In this document: positions 28,997 through 38,858 of the stretch, one piece after another
How positions within the stretch are numbered: position 1 is the stretch's first letter
How the letters are laid out: each line of letters starts with the position of its first letter
Assembly (NCBI RefSeq): GCF_900182985.1
Contig: NZ_FXUY01000001.1
Span: 1,302,001-1,366,000 of the forward strand
DNA length: 64,000 nt
Reading direction: 5' to 3'
Origin: Pseudomonas helmanticensis
Lineage (GTDB): Bacteria; Pseudomonadota; Gammaproteobacteria; Pseudomonadales; Pseudomonadaceae
Translations under genes and position numbers: made by a program
The notes under the pieces: generated by a model
Database searches by the model: none
Told to the model about the DNA's origin: nothing
The model's input: the letters and a program-made list of their open reading frames with translations, nothing else

Positions 28997-29046
28997 GCAC
29001 GATTCCTTTTGTTCGTCTCAAGGCTGACAGGCTTCAGTCCTGTCGT

Positions 29047-29382
29047 TTAACGGGTAGTACCGGTGCTTCGTGAAGGTGGATTGGGGATGAAGGTTGGCGG
29101 TGTACTCGGCACCGAGCGGATTGGCTGACCATTGCCGATACCACGGTTTTCGAGGGTCGGCGGGCGCGGCGCCGGCACAGTGTTGGGGCCACGGATCGGC
29201 GGTGCACTGGGTTGAGTGCCCTGCATGCTGTTGGGGTTGGCCCGGCGGATCGGACTGTTGTAGGGATTGTTGCTGTTGCCGGTCGGACTTTGTGCCAGCA
29301 GCAGCGTGGAGGACGGCACGTCCGCATGAGCCCAGCCCGCACCGAGGCTGAGAAAAGCGATGACAAACAGAAATCGGTTCAT
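29047..29382 (-). CDS. Small proline-rich secreted protein
   Basis: 111 aa: signal peptide (cut near AHA), then a low-complexity mature part rich in Pro, Asn, Ser and Thr (NSNNPYNSPIRRANPNS, TVPAPRPPTLENRG), probably unfolded. No family recognised. Leads away from the divergent ku gene. Confidence 0.65.
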   Translation of the reverse strand: MNRFLFVIAFLSLGAGWAHADVPSSTLLLAQSPTGNSNNPYNSPIRRANPNSMQGTQPSAPPIRGPNTVPAPRPPTLENRGIGNGQPIRSVPSTPPTFIPNPPSRSTGTTR

Positions 29383-29571
29383 GGGGCGGCCTCTCGATGC
29401 GCCAGGGATAGTGCGTTCGAGTCCACGCTACGCCCAGGGTTCGGATTTGTTAAGTCACAGCCTTTAAACAACATGTAACACGGCTTGACCAAGTCAGCGG
29501 CGGCCGCCGCAATCACTGGAAACTTTCGCCCAGCGTAACAGGTCACCTGATCATCACTCGGAGAACTCACC

Positions 29572-30426
29572 ATGGCTCGGGCAATCTGGAAAGGCGCGAT
29601 CAGTTTCGGACTGGTACACATCCCCGTCGCGCTGGTCTCGGCGACCTCGTCTCAAGGCGTCGATTTCGACTGGCTCGACAGCCGCAGCATGGATCCGGTG
29701 GGCTACAAACGCGTAAACAAAGTGACCGGCAAAGAAGTCACCAAAGAGCACATTGTCAAAGGCGTGGCCTACGAAAAGGGTCGCTATGTGGTGCTTAGCG
29801 AAGAAGAAATCCGTTCAGCGCACCCGGTCTCAACGCAAACCATTGATATCTTTTCCTTTGTCGATGCCGAGCAAATCCCCCTGCAAAACATCGACACACC
29901 TTATTACTTGGCACCCGACAAGCGCGGCGGCAAGGTGTATGCGCTGCTGCGTGAGACGCTGAGCAAAACCAACAAGGTTGCCCTCGCCCGTGTGGTTTTA
30001 CATACCCGCCAGTATCTGGCGGCGTTGATGCCGCTGGAATCGGCGCTGGTGCTGGTAAAGCTGCGTTGGCCGCAGGAGGTGCGCAGCCTCGATGAACTGG
30101 CACTGGGCAGTGAGGTGACCAAGCCGCAACTGGCCAAAGGTGAGCTGGACATGGCCAAGCGACTGGTGCAGGACATGAGCGCAGACTGGAAACCCGAGGA
30201 TTACAAGGACGAGTTTGAAGACAAGATCATGGCCCTCGTTGAGAAAAAGGCCCATGAAGGCAAGATCGAAGATGTCGAGACGGTGGGTGGCGAGGAAGAG
30301 CGCAAGTCTGCGGATGTGATTGATTTGACGGAACTGCTCAAGCGCAGTCTGGGCGGGAAAGCGGCGCCGAAGCCGAAAGCCAAGGCTGCGCCGGCGAAGA
30401 AAACGAAGAAAGCGTCAGGCAACTGA
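29572..30426 (+). CDS. ku: Ku, non-homologous end-joining protein
   Basis: 284 aa bacterial Ku homodimer that binds DNA ends and recruits LigD. Opening MARAIWKGAISFGLVHIPVA, core YEKGRYVVLSEEEI, PYYLAPDKRGGKVYALLRE, and a Lys/Ala/Pro-rich C-terminal tail (AAPKPKAKAAPAKKTKKA), which in other Ku proteins aids DNA threading and ligase recruitment. No ligD gene lies in the window. GGAG lies 8 bp before the ATG. Confidence 0.97.
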   Translation: MARAIWKGAISFGLVHIPVALVSATSSQGVDFDWLDSRSMDPVGYKRVNKVTGKEVTKEHIVKGVAYEKGRYVVLSEEEIRSAHPVSTQTIDIFSFVDAEQIPLQNIDTPYYLAPDKRGGKVYALLRETLSKTNKVALARVVLHTRQYLAALMPLESALVLVKLRWPQEVRSLDELALGSEVTKPQLAKGELDMAKRLVQDMSADWKPEDYKDEFEDKIMALVEKKAHEGKIEDVETVGGEEERKSADVIDLTELLKRSLGGKAAPKPKAKAAPAKKTKKASGN

Positions 30427-30475
30427 CAGGTTGTTTTTGCGAGAGTCGTAGCACTCCGACGCGACGCAAACCCAA

Positions 30476-30570
30476 TGCAGGAGCTGCGGCACGCTGCGAT
30501 CTTTTGACTTTGATCTCTCTACTGCAAGATCAAAAGATCGCAGCCTCGTTGCACTCGACAGCTCCTACAG
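30476..30570. repeat. REPIN, type A
   Basis: Inverted REP pair between the convergent ku and lpxO genes, with the CGTTGCACTCGACAGCTCCT arm variant. Confidence 0.88.
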
Positions 30571-30585
30571 AAATCAAATGATCCG

Positions 30586-31485
30586 TCAGATCAGAATGAA
30601 GATCGCCAGCAAACTGCCGAAGATCGCCCACTTTTCCATGTAGTACAGCTTGCGATTGCGTTTTTTCAGCTCTTTGCCACGCAAACGAATCTTGTAGATT
30701 TTGGTGAAAAGGCGATTGATACCACCGGTGCGGTCACCGGCATCGTTCGGCGCACCCGCCGCCGACATCACGGTGCGACTGAACCAGCTGTTGAACGCCG
30801 CCGCCCAGCGGTACTTCAGCGGACGCTCGATGTCACAAAACAGGATGATCCGGTTCTGGTCGGTGGTGTTTTCCGCGTAATGAATGAAGGTCTCGTCGAA
30901 CATCACCGCTTCGCCGTCGCGCCAGTGATAGTTCTCGCCGTCGACGTTGATGTAGCAACCGGCATCGTTCGGCGTTTCCAGGCCCAGGTGATAGCGGTAG
31001 GAGCCGGCATAGGGATCACGGTGGCGCACCAGTTTCGAACCCGGTGGCAACTCGGCAAACATCGCCGCCTTGATCGAACCGATGCTTTGCACCAGTTCAG
31101 TGGTGCGCGGGCACAGTTTCATGGCGGACGGATGGCTTTCGCCGTACCACTTCAGGTAGAAACGCTTCCAGCCGGTTTTGAAGAACGAGTTGAAGCCGAC
31201 GTCATCGTACTGGTTCGAGCGCTTGATCTCGCCGGCGCGCAGCAAATTCTGGCCTTCTTCGCGAATCTCCTGCCAATGCGCCTGCAACGGGCTCAGATCA
31301 GGAAATTCCGCCGGATCGAGAAAAGGCTTGTTGGGCTTTTTCGAGAACAGGTAAAGGAAGCAGTTGATCGGCGCGAGAAACGTCGAGTGATCGCTGAGTT
31401 GGCGACCCAGTTTGTGACGCACACGGCCACGAAGATGAACGTATGCAATCGAAATGACATAAATAGCAGCAATGATGAGTTTCAC
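30586..31485 (-). CDS. lpxO: Lipid A 2-hydroxylase LpxO-type dioxygenase
   Basis: 299 aa Fe(II)/2-oxoglutarate dioxygenase of the aspartyl/asparaginyl hydroxylase family, adding a 2-hydroxyl to lipid A secondary laurate in homologues. N-terminal membrane anchor (LIIAAIYVISIAYVHLRG), the iron motif in LVRHRDPYAGSYRYHLGL, distal His in FDETFIHYAEN, and a C-terminal hydrophobic tail (WAIFGSLLAIFILI). The GTG at 31485 gives the usual MKLIIAAIYV start. A GTG at 31497 would add four residues. Neither has a strong ribosome site. Confidence 0.88.
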   Translation of the reverse strand: MKLIIAAIYVISIAYVHLRGRVRHKLGRQLSDHSTFLAPINCFLYLFSKKPNKPFLDPAEFPDLSPLQAHWQEIREEGQNLLRAGEIKRSNQYDDVGFNSFFKTGWKRFYLKWYGESHPSAMKLCPRTTELVQSIGSIKAAMFAELPPGSKLVRHRDPYAGSYRYHLGLETPNDAGCYINVDGENYHWRDGEAVMFDETFIHYAENTTDQNRIILFCDIERPLKYRWAAAFNSWFSRTVMSAAGAPNDAGDRTGGINRLFTKIYKIRLRGKELKKRNRKLYYMEKWAIFGSLLAIFILI

Positions 31486-31497
31486 GGAAATCGTCAC

Positions 31498-31864
31498 ACG
31501 TCAGAAGTGAACAAACTGCGCGCCTGGCGGCCTGAGGCCCAGCGTCTGATGCAGTGGTCTGATTACAAATGGCACATCCATGAGCCCGCGCCGTTCTGGG
31601 GCGCTGGGTGAATGGATGGCATTTTAGCCACACTTTGTAACCGATGGTGAGCCTTCATCTGTGAAAATCTGTCTCGCGAGCATGCCAATCGGCGATCGTG
31701 ACGTCATCGCCCTATCGTTTAAAGAGCCAGACCAGTACAATCGCCGCCAAACTTTACGCGCCCCCCTTGGTTGATGACGGGTCTTTCCCGCTTCAGCGCA
31801 CTTTGACTCGGGCCAAGCGCTCCAGCCGCACCCTCGCTACTCGAATGCTTCGCAGGAAAAACAC
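31498..31864. other. Divergent spacer between lpxO and ybiT
   Basis: No supported gene, hairpin or repeat seen. It must hold both promoters. Confidence 0.5.
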
Positions 31865-33451
31865 TTGATCTCTACAGCTAACATCACGATGCAGTTCGGC
31901 GCCAAGCCGCTCTTCGAAAACGTTTCGGTAAAATTCGGCGCGGGCAACCGCTACGGCCTGATCGGCGCCAACGGTTGCGGCAAGTCGACCTTCATGAAAA
32001 TCCTCGGTGGCGATCTTGATCCGACCGGCGGCCAGGTCATGCTCGAGCCGAACGTGCGTCTGGGTAAATTGCGCCAGGATCAGTTCGCCTACGAAGAATT
32101 CACCGTGATCGATACCGTGATCATGGGTCACGAAGAGCTGTGGAAGGTCAAGGCCGAGCGCGACCGCATCTACTCGCTGCCGGAAATGTCTGAAGAAGAC
32201 GGCATGGCCGTGGCCGAGCTGGAAACCGAATTCGCTGAAATGGACGGTTACACCGCCGAATCCCGTGCCGGTGAGCTGTTGCTGGGCCTGGGCATCGGCA
32301 TCGAGCAACACTTCGGTCCGATGAGCGAAGTTTCGCCAGGCTGGAAACTGCGTGTATTGCTGGCGCAGGCACTGTTTTCCGATCCGGAAGTGCTGTTGCT
32401 CGACGAACCGACCAACCACCTGGACATCAACACCATTCGCTGGCTGGAGAACATCCTGACCCAGCGTAGCAGCCTGATGATCATCATCTCTCACGACCGT
32501 CACTTCCTGAACAGCGTGTGCACGCACATGGCTGACCTGGATTACGGCGAGCTGCGCCTGTTCCCGGGCAACTACGACGAGTACATGACCGTGGCGACCC
32601 AGTCCCGCGAGCAACTGCTGTCGGACAACGCCAAGAAGAAAGCGCAGATTACCGAGCTGCAATCGTTCGTCAGCCGCTTCTCGGCCAACGCCTCGAAAGC
32701 CAAGCAGGCCACGTCCCGCGCCAAAGCGATCGACAAGATCCAGCTGGCCGAGGTCAAGCCTTCGAGCCGTGTCAGCCCGTTCATCCGTTTCGATCAGAAC
32801 AAGAAGCTGCACCGCCAGGCTGTCATGGTCGAGAAGATGGCCAAAGGTTTCGACGGCAAGCCGCTGTTCAAGGACTTCAGCTTCCAGGTTGAAGCTGGCG
32901 AGCGCGTAGCGATCATCGGTCCGAACGGTATCGGCAAGACCACCCTGCTGCGCACCCTGGTCAATGAACTGACCCCGGACGCGGGTAGCATCAAGTGGAC
33001 CGATGCCGCCGAGCTGGGCTACTACGCCCAGGATCACGCTCACGACTTCGAAGACGACGTCAGCCTGTTCGACTGGATGGGTCAATGGACTCAGGGCGAA
33101 CAGATGATTCGCGGCACTTTGGGCCGCATGCTGTTCTCCAACGACGAGATCCTCAAGTCGGTCAAAGTGATTTCCGGTGGTGAGCAAGGTCGCATGCTGT
33201 TCGGCAAGCTGATCCTGCAAAAGCCGAACGTGCTGATCATGGACGAACCGACCAACCACTTGGACATGGAATCGATCGAGGCGCTGAACCTGGCGCTGGA
33301 AAACTACCCGGGCACGCTGATCTTCGTCAGCCACGACCGTGAGTTCGTATCGTCCCTGGCCACGCGCATCATCGAGCTGACGCCGGATGGCGTGACCGAC
33401 TTCAGCGGCACCTACGATGACTACCTGCGTAGCCAGGGTGTGGTGTTCTAA
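31865..33451 (+). CDS. ybiT: ABC-F ATPase, YbiT type
   Basis: 528 aa soluble twin-ATPase of the ABC-F translation-factor group. The first domain has Walker [10 protein letters not shown] and DEPTNHLD after [16 protein letters not shown]. The second has [25 protein letters not shown] and DEPTNHLD. Between them is the long helical P-site tRNA interaction motif linker ([20 protein letters not shown]). ABC-F proteins help stalled ribosomes. The TTG start at 31865 is the only one giving the full family N-terminus ([11 protein letters not shown]). An intrinsic terminator follows. Confidence 0.92.
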   Translation: MISTANITMQFGAKPLFENVSVKFGAGNRYGLIGANGCGKSTFMKILGGDLDPTGGQVMLEPNVRLGKLRQDQFAYEEFTVIDTVIMGHEELWKVKAERDRIYSLPEMSEEDGMAVAELETEFAEMDGYTAESRAGELLLGLGIGIEQHFGPMSEVSPGWKLRVLLAQALFSDPEVLLLDEPTNHLDINTIRWLENILTQRSSLMIIISHDRHFLNSVCTHMADLDYGELRLFPGNYDEYMTVATQSREQLLSDNAKKKAQITELQSFVSRFSANASKAKQATSRAKAIDKIQLAEVKPSSRVSPFIRFDQNKKLHRQAVMVEKMAKGFDGKPLFKDFSFQVEAGERVAIIGPNGIGKTTLLRTLVNELTPDAGSIKWTDAAELGYYAQDHAHDFEDDVSLFDWMGQWTQGEQMIRGTLGRMLFSNDEILKSVKVISGGEQGRMLFGKLILQKPNVLIMDEPTNHLDMESIEALNLALENYPGTLIFVSHDREFVSSLATRIIELTPDGVTDFSGTYDDYLRSQGVVF

Positions 33452-33488
33452 AAAGCAGCTTCTAGTGTTGAGCTGTTAGCTTCAAGCT

Positions 33489-33517
33489 AAAGCCCTGTCC
33501 ATGTGACGGGGCTTTTT
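33489..33517 (+). terminator. Intrinsic terminator of ybiT
   Basis: AAAGCCCTGTC-CATGT-GACGGGGCTTT hairpin with a following T run. Confidence 0.85.
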
Positions 33518-33553
33518 GCATTTCAGGGTGAGGGATTTGCGGGTGCGGCTACC

Positions 33554-33619
33554 TTCGCGAGCAGGCTCGCTCCCACAGGTGAATGCACTCCAAAGGTGGG
33601 AGCGAGCCTGCTCGCGAAA
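33554..33619. repeat. REPIN, type B
   Basis: Inverted pair of TTCGCGAGCAGGCTCGCTCC units between ybiT and the MFS gene. Confidence 0.9.
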
Positions 33620-33731
33620 GGGCCATCAGCAGCAACATCAACCCCCAGGAAAAATAGTTAGCCTGCTTCCTTTTATTTCACGCCCACGCCATGATGCGAA
33701 CTCTCCCACCGCCGCCCGCGAACGAGTCCTC

Positions 33732-34919
33732 ATGTCTGCGCAGCAACAGCCCCCACAAACCTCCATGGCGATCACCTTGCAGATCGTCTCCATCGTTTTC
33801 TACACGTTTGTCGCCTTCCTCTGCATCGGCCTGCCGATTGCGGTGTTGCCGGGTTACGTGCATGAACAACTGGGTTTCAGCGCGATCATCGCCGGGCTGG
33901 TGATCGGCTCGCAGTACCTTGCCACCCTGCTCAGCCGGCCGATGGCCGGGCGCATGTCGGACACCATCGGCACCAAACGGGCGATCATTTACGGTTTGTG
34001 GGGGATCGTGCTGAGTGGCGTGCTGACGCTGATTTCGACGTTGCTGCAAAGCTTTCCGCTCACGAGTCTGTTGATCCTGATTGTCGGTCGTCTACTGCTG
34101 GGTATCGCTCAGGGGCTGATCGGCGTCGGCACCATCAGTTGGTGCATGGGCCAGGTTGGTGTCGAACACACGGCGAAATCGATTGGCTGGAACGGCATTG
34201 CGTCTTACGGTGCGATTGCCATCGGCGCGCCACTGGGCGTGGTGATGGTTGCCGCTTACGGTTTCACCAGCCTCGGTATTGCGCTGTCGGTGCTGGCGGC
34301 GGGCGCGCTGCTGCTGATTCGCAACAAACCGTCGGTGCCGGTGATTCGCGGCGAACGGCTGCCGTTTTGGGCAGTGTTCGGGCGGATTGCACCGTTTGGC
34401 GCCAGCCTGACGCTGGCCTCGATCGGCTACGGCACGCTGACCACCTTCATCACCCTTTATTACCTCAATCGCGGCTGGACCGGCGCGGCGTACTGCCTGA
34501 CGGTGTTTGGCGTGTGCTTCATCCTGTCGCGTCTGCTGTTTATCTCGGCGATCAGTCGCTTCGGCGGCTTCACCTCGGCCATCGCCTGCATGACCATCGA
34601 AACCGTAGGGCTGGTGATGCTGTGGCTGGCGCCTTCTACTGCTTTTGCCCTGGTCGGCGCCGGACTGGCGGGATTTGGCTTGTCGCTGGTGTATCCGGCG
34701 CTGGGTGTCGAGGCGATCAAGCAGGTGCCGAGTTCCAGCCGTGGCTCGGGACTGGGGGCGTATGCGGTGTTTTTTGATCTGGCGCTGGCGATTGCCGGGC
34801 CATTGATGGGCGCGGTGGCGTTGAATCTGGGGTATTCGTGGATATTCTTCTGTGCGGCGTTGTTGTCGGTGATCGGTTTGGGGCTGACTTTGCTGCTCAG
34901 GCGCCGAGCCTCTTCCTGA
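33732..34919 (+). CDS. MFS transporter, YhhS/YfcJ type
   Basis: 395 aa, twelve predicted membrane helices. Opening IVSIVFYTFVAFLCIGLPIAVLPGYVH and the A-motif region ATLLSRPMAGRMSDTIGTKRA match the YhhS/YfcJ efflux subfamily. Probable drug or metabolite exporter. Substrate not deducible. The ATG at 33732 was chosen over frames starting as far up as 33516, because those run through the ybiT terminator and REPIN. Confidence 0.88.
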   Translation: MSAQQQPPQTSMAITLQIVSIVFYTFVAFLCIGLPIAVLPGYVHEQLGFSAIIAGLVIGSQYLATLLSRPMAGRMSDTIGTKRAIIYGLWGIVLSGVLTLISTLLQSFPLTSLLILIVGRLLLGIAQGLIGVGTISWCMGQVGVEHTAKSIGWNGIASYGAIAIGAPLGVVMVAAYGFTSLGIALSVLAAGALLLIRNKPSVPVIRGERLPFWAVFGRIAPFGASLTLASIGYGTLTTFITLYYLNRGWTGAAYCLTVFGVCFILSRLLFISAISRFGGFTSAIACMTIETVGLVMLWLAPSTAFALVGAGLAGFGLSLVYPALGVEAIKQVPSSSRGSGLGAYAVFFDLALAIAGPLMGAVALNLGYSWIFFCAALLSVIGLGLTLLLRRRASS

Positions 34920-34936
34920 AGTTCGCCGCGATCCCC

Positions 34937-35025
34937 TGTAGGAGTGAGCCTGCTCGCGATAGCGGAGTGTCAGCGAAGTAAATGTCGACTGACACTCCGC
35001 TATCGCGAGCAGGCTCACTCCTACA
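34937..35025. repeat. REPIN, type B
   Basis: Inverted pair of TGTAGGAGTGAGCCTGCTCG units with ATAGCGGAGTGTCAG arms, between convergent genes. Confidence 0.92.
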
Positions 35026-35053
35026 TTGGGTTAGCGGTGTTTACGAGGTCGGG

Positions 35054-36091
35054 TTATTGATCGGCGGTTTGCATGCCCGCCCGGGTCGGTTGGCCCAGCG
35101 CATGGGAGAAGAATCGTCCTGCCTCGGAGATGAGGTTGCGGTGAATGTCTTCGCGATCAACGCCATCGGCATCGGTACACAGCGCCGGCATGGCGAGAAT
35201 CTGTGCTTCGGTGCACGGCGCCATGAACACGAAGTGCCCTGCCCCGGCCAATAACTTGAAGTCCGGTGCGGTCGGCAGTTTGCGCGCCAGTGCCGCCGCG
35301 TTTTTATCGAACGCGACGAGTTTGTCGCCATCGCCGCTATAAAGCAGCACCGGCACATGCACGTCGGCCAGCGTATGACGGCCGAATTTCAGGCTGAGCG
35401 GCGCCATCAACAGCAAGGCGTGCACGCGCGGATCGGCGACAGGTTGCAGGTCATCACGGTCAACGATGAGCTCGCCTTGGGTGTTGCAGGCGTCACGGTC
35501 GTCCGGACGTTCCTGGCAATAGCGCCGCAGACGATCGAGATCCGGCTGCGCCCCCGACAGAATCAGTGCCGTCTCACCGCCCGCCGAATATCCGATCACG
35601 CCAACCTGATCGGCATTGACGAAGGGTGCGAGCATACGGTCGCCCAGCGTCGCGGTAATCGCTTCGGAAATCTGGATCGGCCGTCCGTACAGATTGCTCA
35701 AGGTGCCGAGCCGACTGTGATCCTTGGAGTTGTCGCCAGGATGAATCACCGCCACCACGACAAAGCCTTTGCGCGCCAGCGAAGTCGCGAGATCGTGCAA
35801 TGCCAGCGGTGTGCCGGTGTTGCCGTGGGACAGCATCAACATGGGGAAGCGGCCGATGGCGACTTTGGTGTCTTCGCCGGCTTCGACCGAATAACCTTCG
35901 AGCAGGCTCATGTGCTCGCGGTCGCTCGAGGGATAGAACGCGATGGCGCGCATCGGTTGCAGATCCAGCGGATCGAGGAACGTCATCTCGTGGTAGCCGA
36001 CGCTCCAGACGGGATGGCGGCCGGGCGCGGCATGCACTGTGTTAAGGCTGCCGAGCAGGCAAATCAGTAACGTTGCACAAAGACGCATCAT
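35054..36091 (-). CDS. Secreted alpha/beta hydrolase, dienelactone-hydrolase-like
   Basis: 345 aa: signal peptide (cut near VHA), lipase-like oxyanion segment LMLSHGNTGTP, nucleophile elbow GYSAGGE, an Asp in YSGDGDKLV and a late His in AGAGHFVF, giving a plausible triad. Periplasmic or secreted. Substrate unknown. Double ATG at 36091/36088 after GGTGGGGC. Upstream in-frame starts to 36184 lack a leader. Confidence 0.82.
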   Translation of the reverse strand: MMRLCATLLICLLGSLNTVHAAPGRHPVWSVGYHEMTFLDPLDLQPMRAIAFYPSSDREHMSLLEGYSVEAGEDTKVAIGRFPMLMLSHGNTGTPLALHDLATSLARKGFVVVAVIHPGDNSKDHSRLGTLSNLYGRPIQISEAITATLGDRMLAPFVNADQVGVIGYSAGGETALILSGAQPDLDRLRRYCQERPDDRDACNTQGELIVDRDDLQPVADPRVHALLLMAPLSLKFGRHTLADVHVPVLLYSGDGDKLVAFDKNAAALARKLPTAPDFKLLAGAGHFVFMAPCTEAQILAMPALCTDADGVDREDIHRNLISEAGRFFSHALGQPTRAGMQTADQ

Positions 36092-36241
36092 GGGATGCCC
36101 CACCCTGTTGTTACTCAATCGAAAGATCCATTGCGTTGCGGGCCTGAAACGCCGGGGATTCGGTGTTTCGGTACGACAATGCATTCAGACGCTGATTGTG
36201 TGACTGCATAACCCGGGCCAGATTATGTAACAGTCGGAAAC

Positions 36242-36290
36242 AAAAAACTCCGTATTTGGCCCTTGCAGAACCAGAATACAGAGTTTTTTG
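36242..36290. terminator. Bidirectional-type terminator near azoR
   Basis: AAAAAACTC-CGTATT with AATACAGAGTTTTTT: long hairpin with A and T runs, able to end azoR transcription on the minus strand. Confidence 0.75.
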
Positions 36291-36327
36291 GGTGTTACCT
36301 GAACCTCAGCTGTTCTTTACGCAAGCC

Positions 36328-36939
36328 TTACGCTGCGGCGAACAATTGCTCGCTGATCTTCGCTTGAGCAGCAGTCATGGCGTTGTTGCGCACTTCGTCG
36401 CCATACGCCAGGCCTTCAGCGCGGACGATTTCGATGTCGGTGATGCCGAGGAAGCCCAATACCAGTTTGAGATATTCCTCGTGAGCGATACCGCTGGCCT
36501 GACCGGCGTGAATGCCGCCCGACGTCGACACGATGACCACTTTCTTGCCACCGCACAGGCCTTCAGGGCCGGCTTCGGTGTAACGGAACGTCTGGCCAGC
36601 AACGGCAACGCGGTCGATCCAGGCCTTGAGTTGGGTCGGTACGGTGAAGTTGTACATTGGCGCGGCGATGACCACGGCGTCGGCAGCGATGAACTCAGCC
36701 AGGGTCGAAGCGCTCAGTTCAGCTTCGTGCTGTTGTGCAGCGTTGCGCAGTTCAGCGGTGGTGCCTGCGGCAACCAGGGTGGTCGACGAGAAGTGGCTGA
36801 TGGCGTCAGCGGCGAGGTCGCGGTGGGTCACCACAGCGCTCGGCTCAGCGGCTTGCCAGGCTTTGACGACTTGGCTGCTCAACTGACGGGAAGCCGAGTT
36901 GTCGCCCAGAATGCTCGAATCGATATGCAGCAGTTTCAT
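36328..36939 (-). CDS. azoR: FMN-dependent NADH-azoreductase
   Basis: 203 aa flavodoxin-fold quinone/azo reductase. FMN-binding [15 protein letters not shown] at the N-terminus, [19 protein letters not shown] and STSGGIH in the middle. Reduces quinones or azo dyes with NADH. The divergent LysR gene starts 127 bp away and probably controls it. GGAGA lies before the ATG. Confidence 0.95.
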   Translation of the reverse strand: MKLLHIDSSILGDNSASRQLSSQVVKAWQAAEPSAVVTHRDLAADAISHFSSTTLVAAGTTAELRNAAQQHEAELSASTLAEFIAADAVVIAAPMYNFTVPTQLKAWIDRVAVAGQTFRYTEAGPEGLCGGKKVVIVSTSGGIHAGQASGIAHEEYLKLVLGFLGITDIEIVRAEGLAYGDEVRNNAMTAAQAKISEQLFAAA

Positions 36940-37066
36940 GTGAATCTCCTGGAATGAATCGCCGGTGGCGACGGAATGGAGACAATCCTACGCAAGAAAC
37001 CAATGGATGATTAGCCGCCTGCAATGCGATAGTTTGTCCCATTGATAGAACAATCTGGATTCACTC

Positions 37067-37975
37067 ATGCAAGATCTCAACGATCTCTACTATTTCGCCA
37101 AAGTCGTCGAGGCCGGTGGCTTTGCAGCGGCCGGGCGTTTGCTCGGCATTCCGAAGTCGCGATTGTCACGGCGCATTGCCGAACTCGAAGAGCGCCTCGG
37201 TGCACGTTTGCTGCAACGCACCACCCGCCAACTCAATCTCACGGCGGTCGGTGAACGCTATTTACGCCACTGCCAAGCGATGTTGCTGGAGGCGGAGATG
37301 GCCGACGAAGCCGTGGCCAGCATGTCCAGCGAACCGCGCGGCCGCTTGCGCGTGTCCTGCCCGACCGGTCTGGCCCACGAAATGCTGCCAATGGTCATCA
37401 GCGACTTTCTTGGCAAATTTCCGCAGGTACAGCTGGAAGTCGTCCTGCTTAATCGCCGGGTCGATCTGGTCACCGAAGGCATCGATGTTGCGCTGCGTGT
37501 GCGCGAGCTTGGTGATGAAGATCCCTTGCTGGTTACCCGGCGCTTGCGTCAGGCGCAAATGGTGGTGATCGCCAGCCCGGCGTTTCTTCAAGGCAAAGAG
37601 ATCAATCATCCGCAGGATTTGAAGAATCTTCCCGCGCTGGGCGCGCTGGAAGCGGATCGCATGGTCCACGTTCGTTTGCTTGATCAAAAAGGCAAAAGCT
37701 TCGAACTGAGCATGGAAGCGCGGCTGGGCATCGACGACTTTATCGTGCGCAAGGCCTGCGTACTGGCCGGCCAAGGCTTCACGATGCTGCCGATGATGTA
37801 TTGCGAAAGCGAATTGAAAAACGGCACGCTGGTGCAGATGCTACCGGAGTGGTCGCTGCCCGGCGGCTGGCTGCAAGCGGTGTATCCGCATCGGCGTGGA
37901 GTGATGCCGGCGGTGCGCGCGTGGATCGATCACCTGGTCGAATCGTTCAATGCCTGTGGGGAGCGCTTGTTATGA
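37067..37975 (+). CDS. LysR family transcriptional regulator
   Basis: 302 aa: N-terminal winged HTH (AGGFAAAGRLLGIPKSRLSRRIAELEERLGARLLQRTTRQLNLT) and a C-terminal inducer-binding domain. Divergent from azoR, so it is probably its redox- or quinone-responsive regulator. The azoR/lysR gap contains a loose dyad (GATAGTTTGTC and GAACAATC, about 37026-37053). The stop overlaps the next start by 4 bp. Confidence 0.9.
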   Translation: MQDLNDLYYFAKVVEAGGFAAAGRLLGIPKSRLSRRIAELEERLGARLLQRTTRQLNLTAVGERYLRHCQAMLLEAEMADEAVASMSSEPRGRLRVSCPTGLAHEMLPMVISDFLGKFPQVQLEVVLLNRRVDLVTEGIDVALRVRELGDEDPLLVTRRLRQAQMVVIASPAFLQGKEINHPQDLKNLPALGALEADRMVHVRLLDQKGKSFELSMEARLGIDDFIVRKACVLAGQGFTMLPMMYCESELKNGTLVQMLPEWSLPGGWLQAVYPHRRGVMPAVRAWIDHLVESFNACGERLL

Positions 37976-38331
37976 AAAAGGGAAAAATGAGCGAAGCGGA
38001 TGTCGCCGCGTTCTGCCTGGCATTGCCCGGTGCGCGGGAAGACTACAAATGGGGTGGCGTGCGGGTGTTTTCGATTGCCGGCAACAAGATGTTCGCGTTG
38101 CAGGGTTTGCGTGGCGACTCACTGGCATTCAAGGTCGACAAGGATCTGTTTCTCGGTCATTGCGACCGCCCGGGCATTCACCCGGCACCGTATCTGGCGC
38201 GCGCGCAGTGGATCATCATGCACCCGCCCTACCCGCTGGGTGCTGAAGAGTTGCAGGGGTTGTTGCAGCGCTCGCACCAACTGGTGGTGAGCAAACTGCC
38301 AAAGAAAACCCAAATCGGCTTGTTGCTTTAA
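37972..38331 (+). CDS. MmcQ/YjbR family protein
   Basis: 119 aa CyaY-like fold protein of the MmcQ/YjbR group (FCLALPGAREDYKWGGVRVFSIAGNKMFAL, AFKVDKD, PGIHPAPYLARAQWIIM). Named DNA-binding in some homologues, but role unsettled. ATG overlaps the LysR stop (ATGA), with GGGGAGC upstream, so it is translationally coupled. Confidence 0.88.
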   Translation: MKKGKMSEADVAAFCLALPGAREDYKWGGVRVFSIAGNKMFALQGLRGDSLAFKVDKDLFLGHCDRPGIHPAPYLARAQWIIMHPPYPLGAEELQGLLQRSHQLVVSKLPKKTQIGLLL

Positions 38332-38340
38332 CGCGCCCGT

Positions 38341-38422
38341 GTAGGAGCTGCCGAAGGCTGCGATCTTTTCTGCTTTTTAAAAGATCAAAGTCAAAAGATC
38401 GCAGCCTTCGGCAGCTCCTACA
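38341..38422. repeat. REPIN, type A
   Basis: GTAGGAGCTGCCGAAGGCTG unit and its inverted copy around a TTTAAAAGATC loop. Confidence 0.92.
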
Positions 38423-38429
38423 GGGGGGT

Positions 38430-38858
38430 TTAGAATCGTGACAGCAGGTTCGAGCCGAGGAATAGCTGGTCGATCCAGAACACCTGGTGCAACGCGACGA
38501 TCACCCAGAACAGAATCTGGAACGACACCTTGCGCGTCTTGTGCCGGAACACCTGCTGGGCAATCAACGCACCCGGCCAGCCGCCGGCCAGTTCCACCGC
38601 GTGGAGGACGTTCTCCGGTGTGCGCCAGGCATCGGCGCGCGCCTTGCGCTTGTCTGCCCAATACATAAAGAACGCCAGCACGCTGACGATCGCGTAAGCG
38701 GCCAGCGGCACCGACGAAATTCCGCGCAGGCACATCGACAGTGAGCCGAACAACGGCAGCGCACAAACGATCAGCAGCACCAGCAGCTTCAACTTCAGAT
38801 TCTGGATACTGCCCCCTGAAGGTCGCCCTTCAGGTCGGCGCGCGCGGGAATCACTCAT
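38430..38858 (-). CDS. DUF1294 membrane protein
   Basis: 142 aa with two N-terminal hydrophobic segments, the DUF1294 signature [45 protein letters not shown], and a C-terminal membrane helix. Function unknown. The ATG overlaps the uppP stop by 4 bp (ATGA), so it is expressed with uppP. Longer frame starts lie inside uppP and were rejected. Confidence 0.88.
   Translation of the reverse strand: MSDSRARRPEGRPSGGSIQNLKLKLLVLLIVCALPLFGSLSMCLRGISSVPLAAYAIVSVLAFFMYWADKRKARADAWRTPENVLHAVELAGGWPGALIAQQVFRHKTRKVSFQILFWVIVALHQVFWIDQLFLGSNLLSRF

Noticed and set aside
31793-33334. 513-codon minus-strand frame
   Set aside because: Antisense shadow of the clear ABC-F gene ybiT.
37026-37053. LysR box between azoR and the regulator
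   Set aside because: The dyad is too imperfect to list as its own feature. Mentioned only in the regulator entry.
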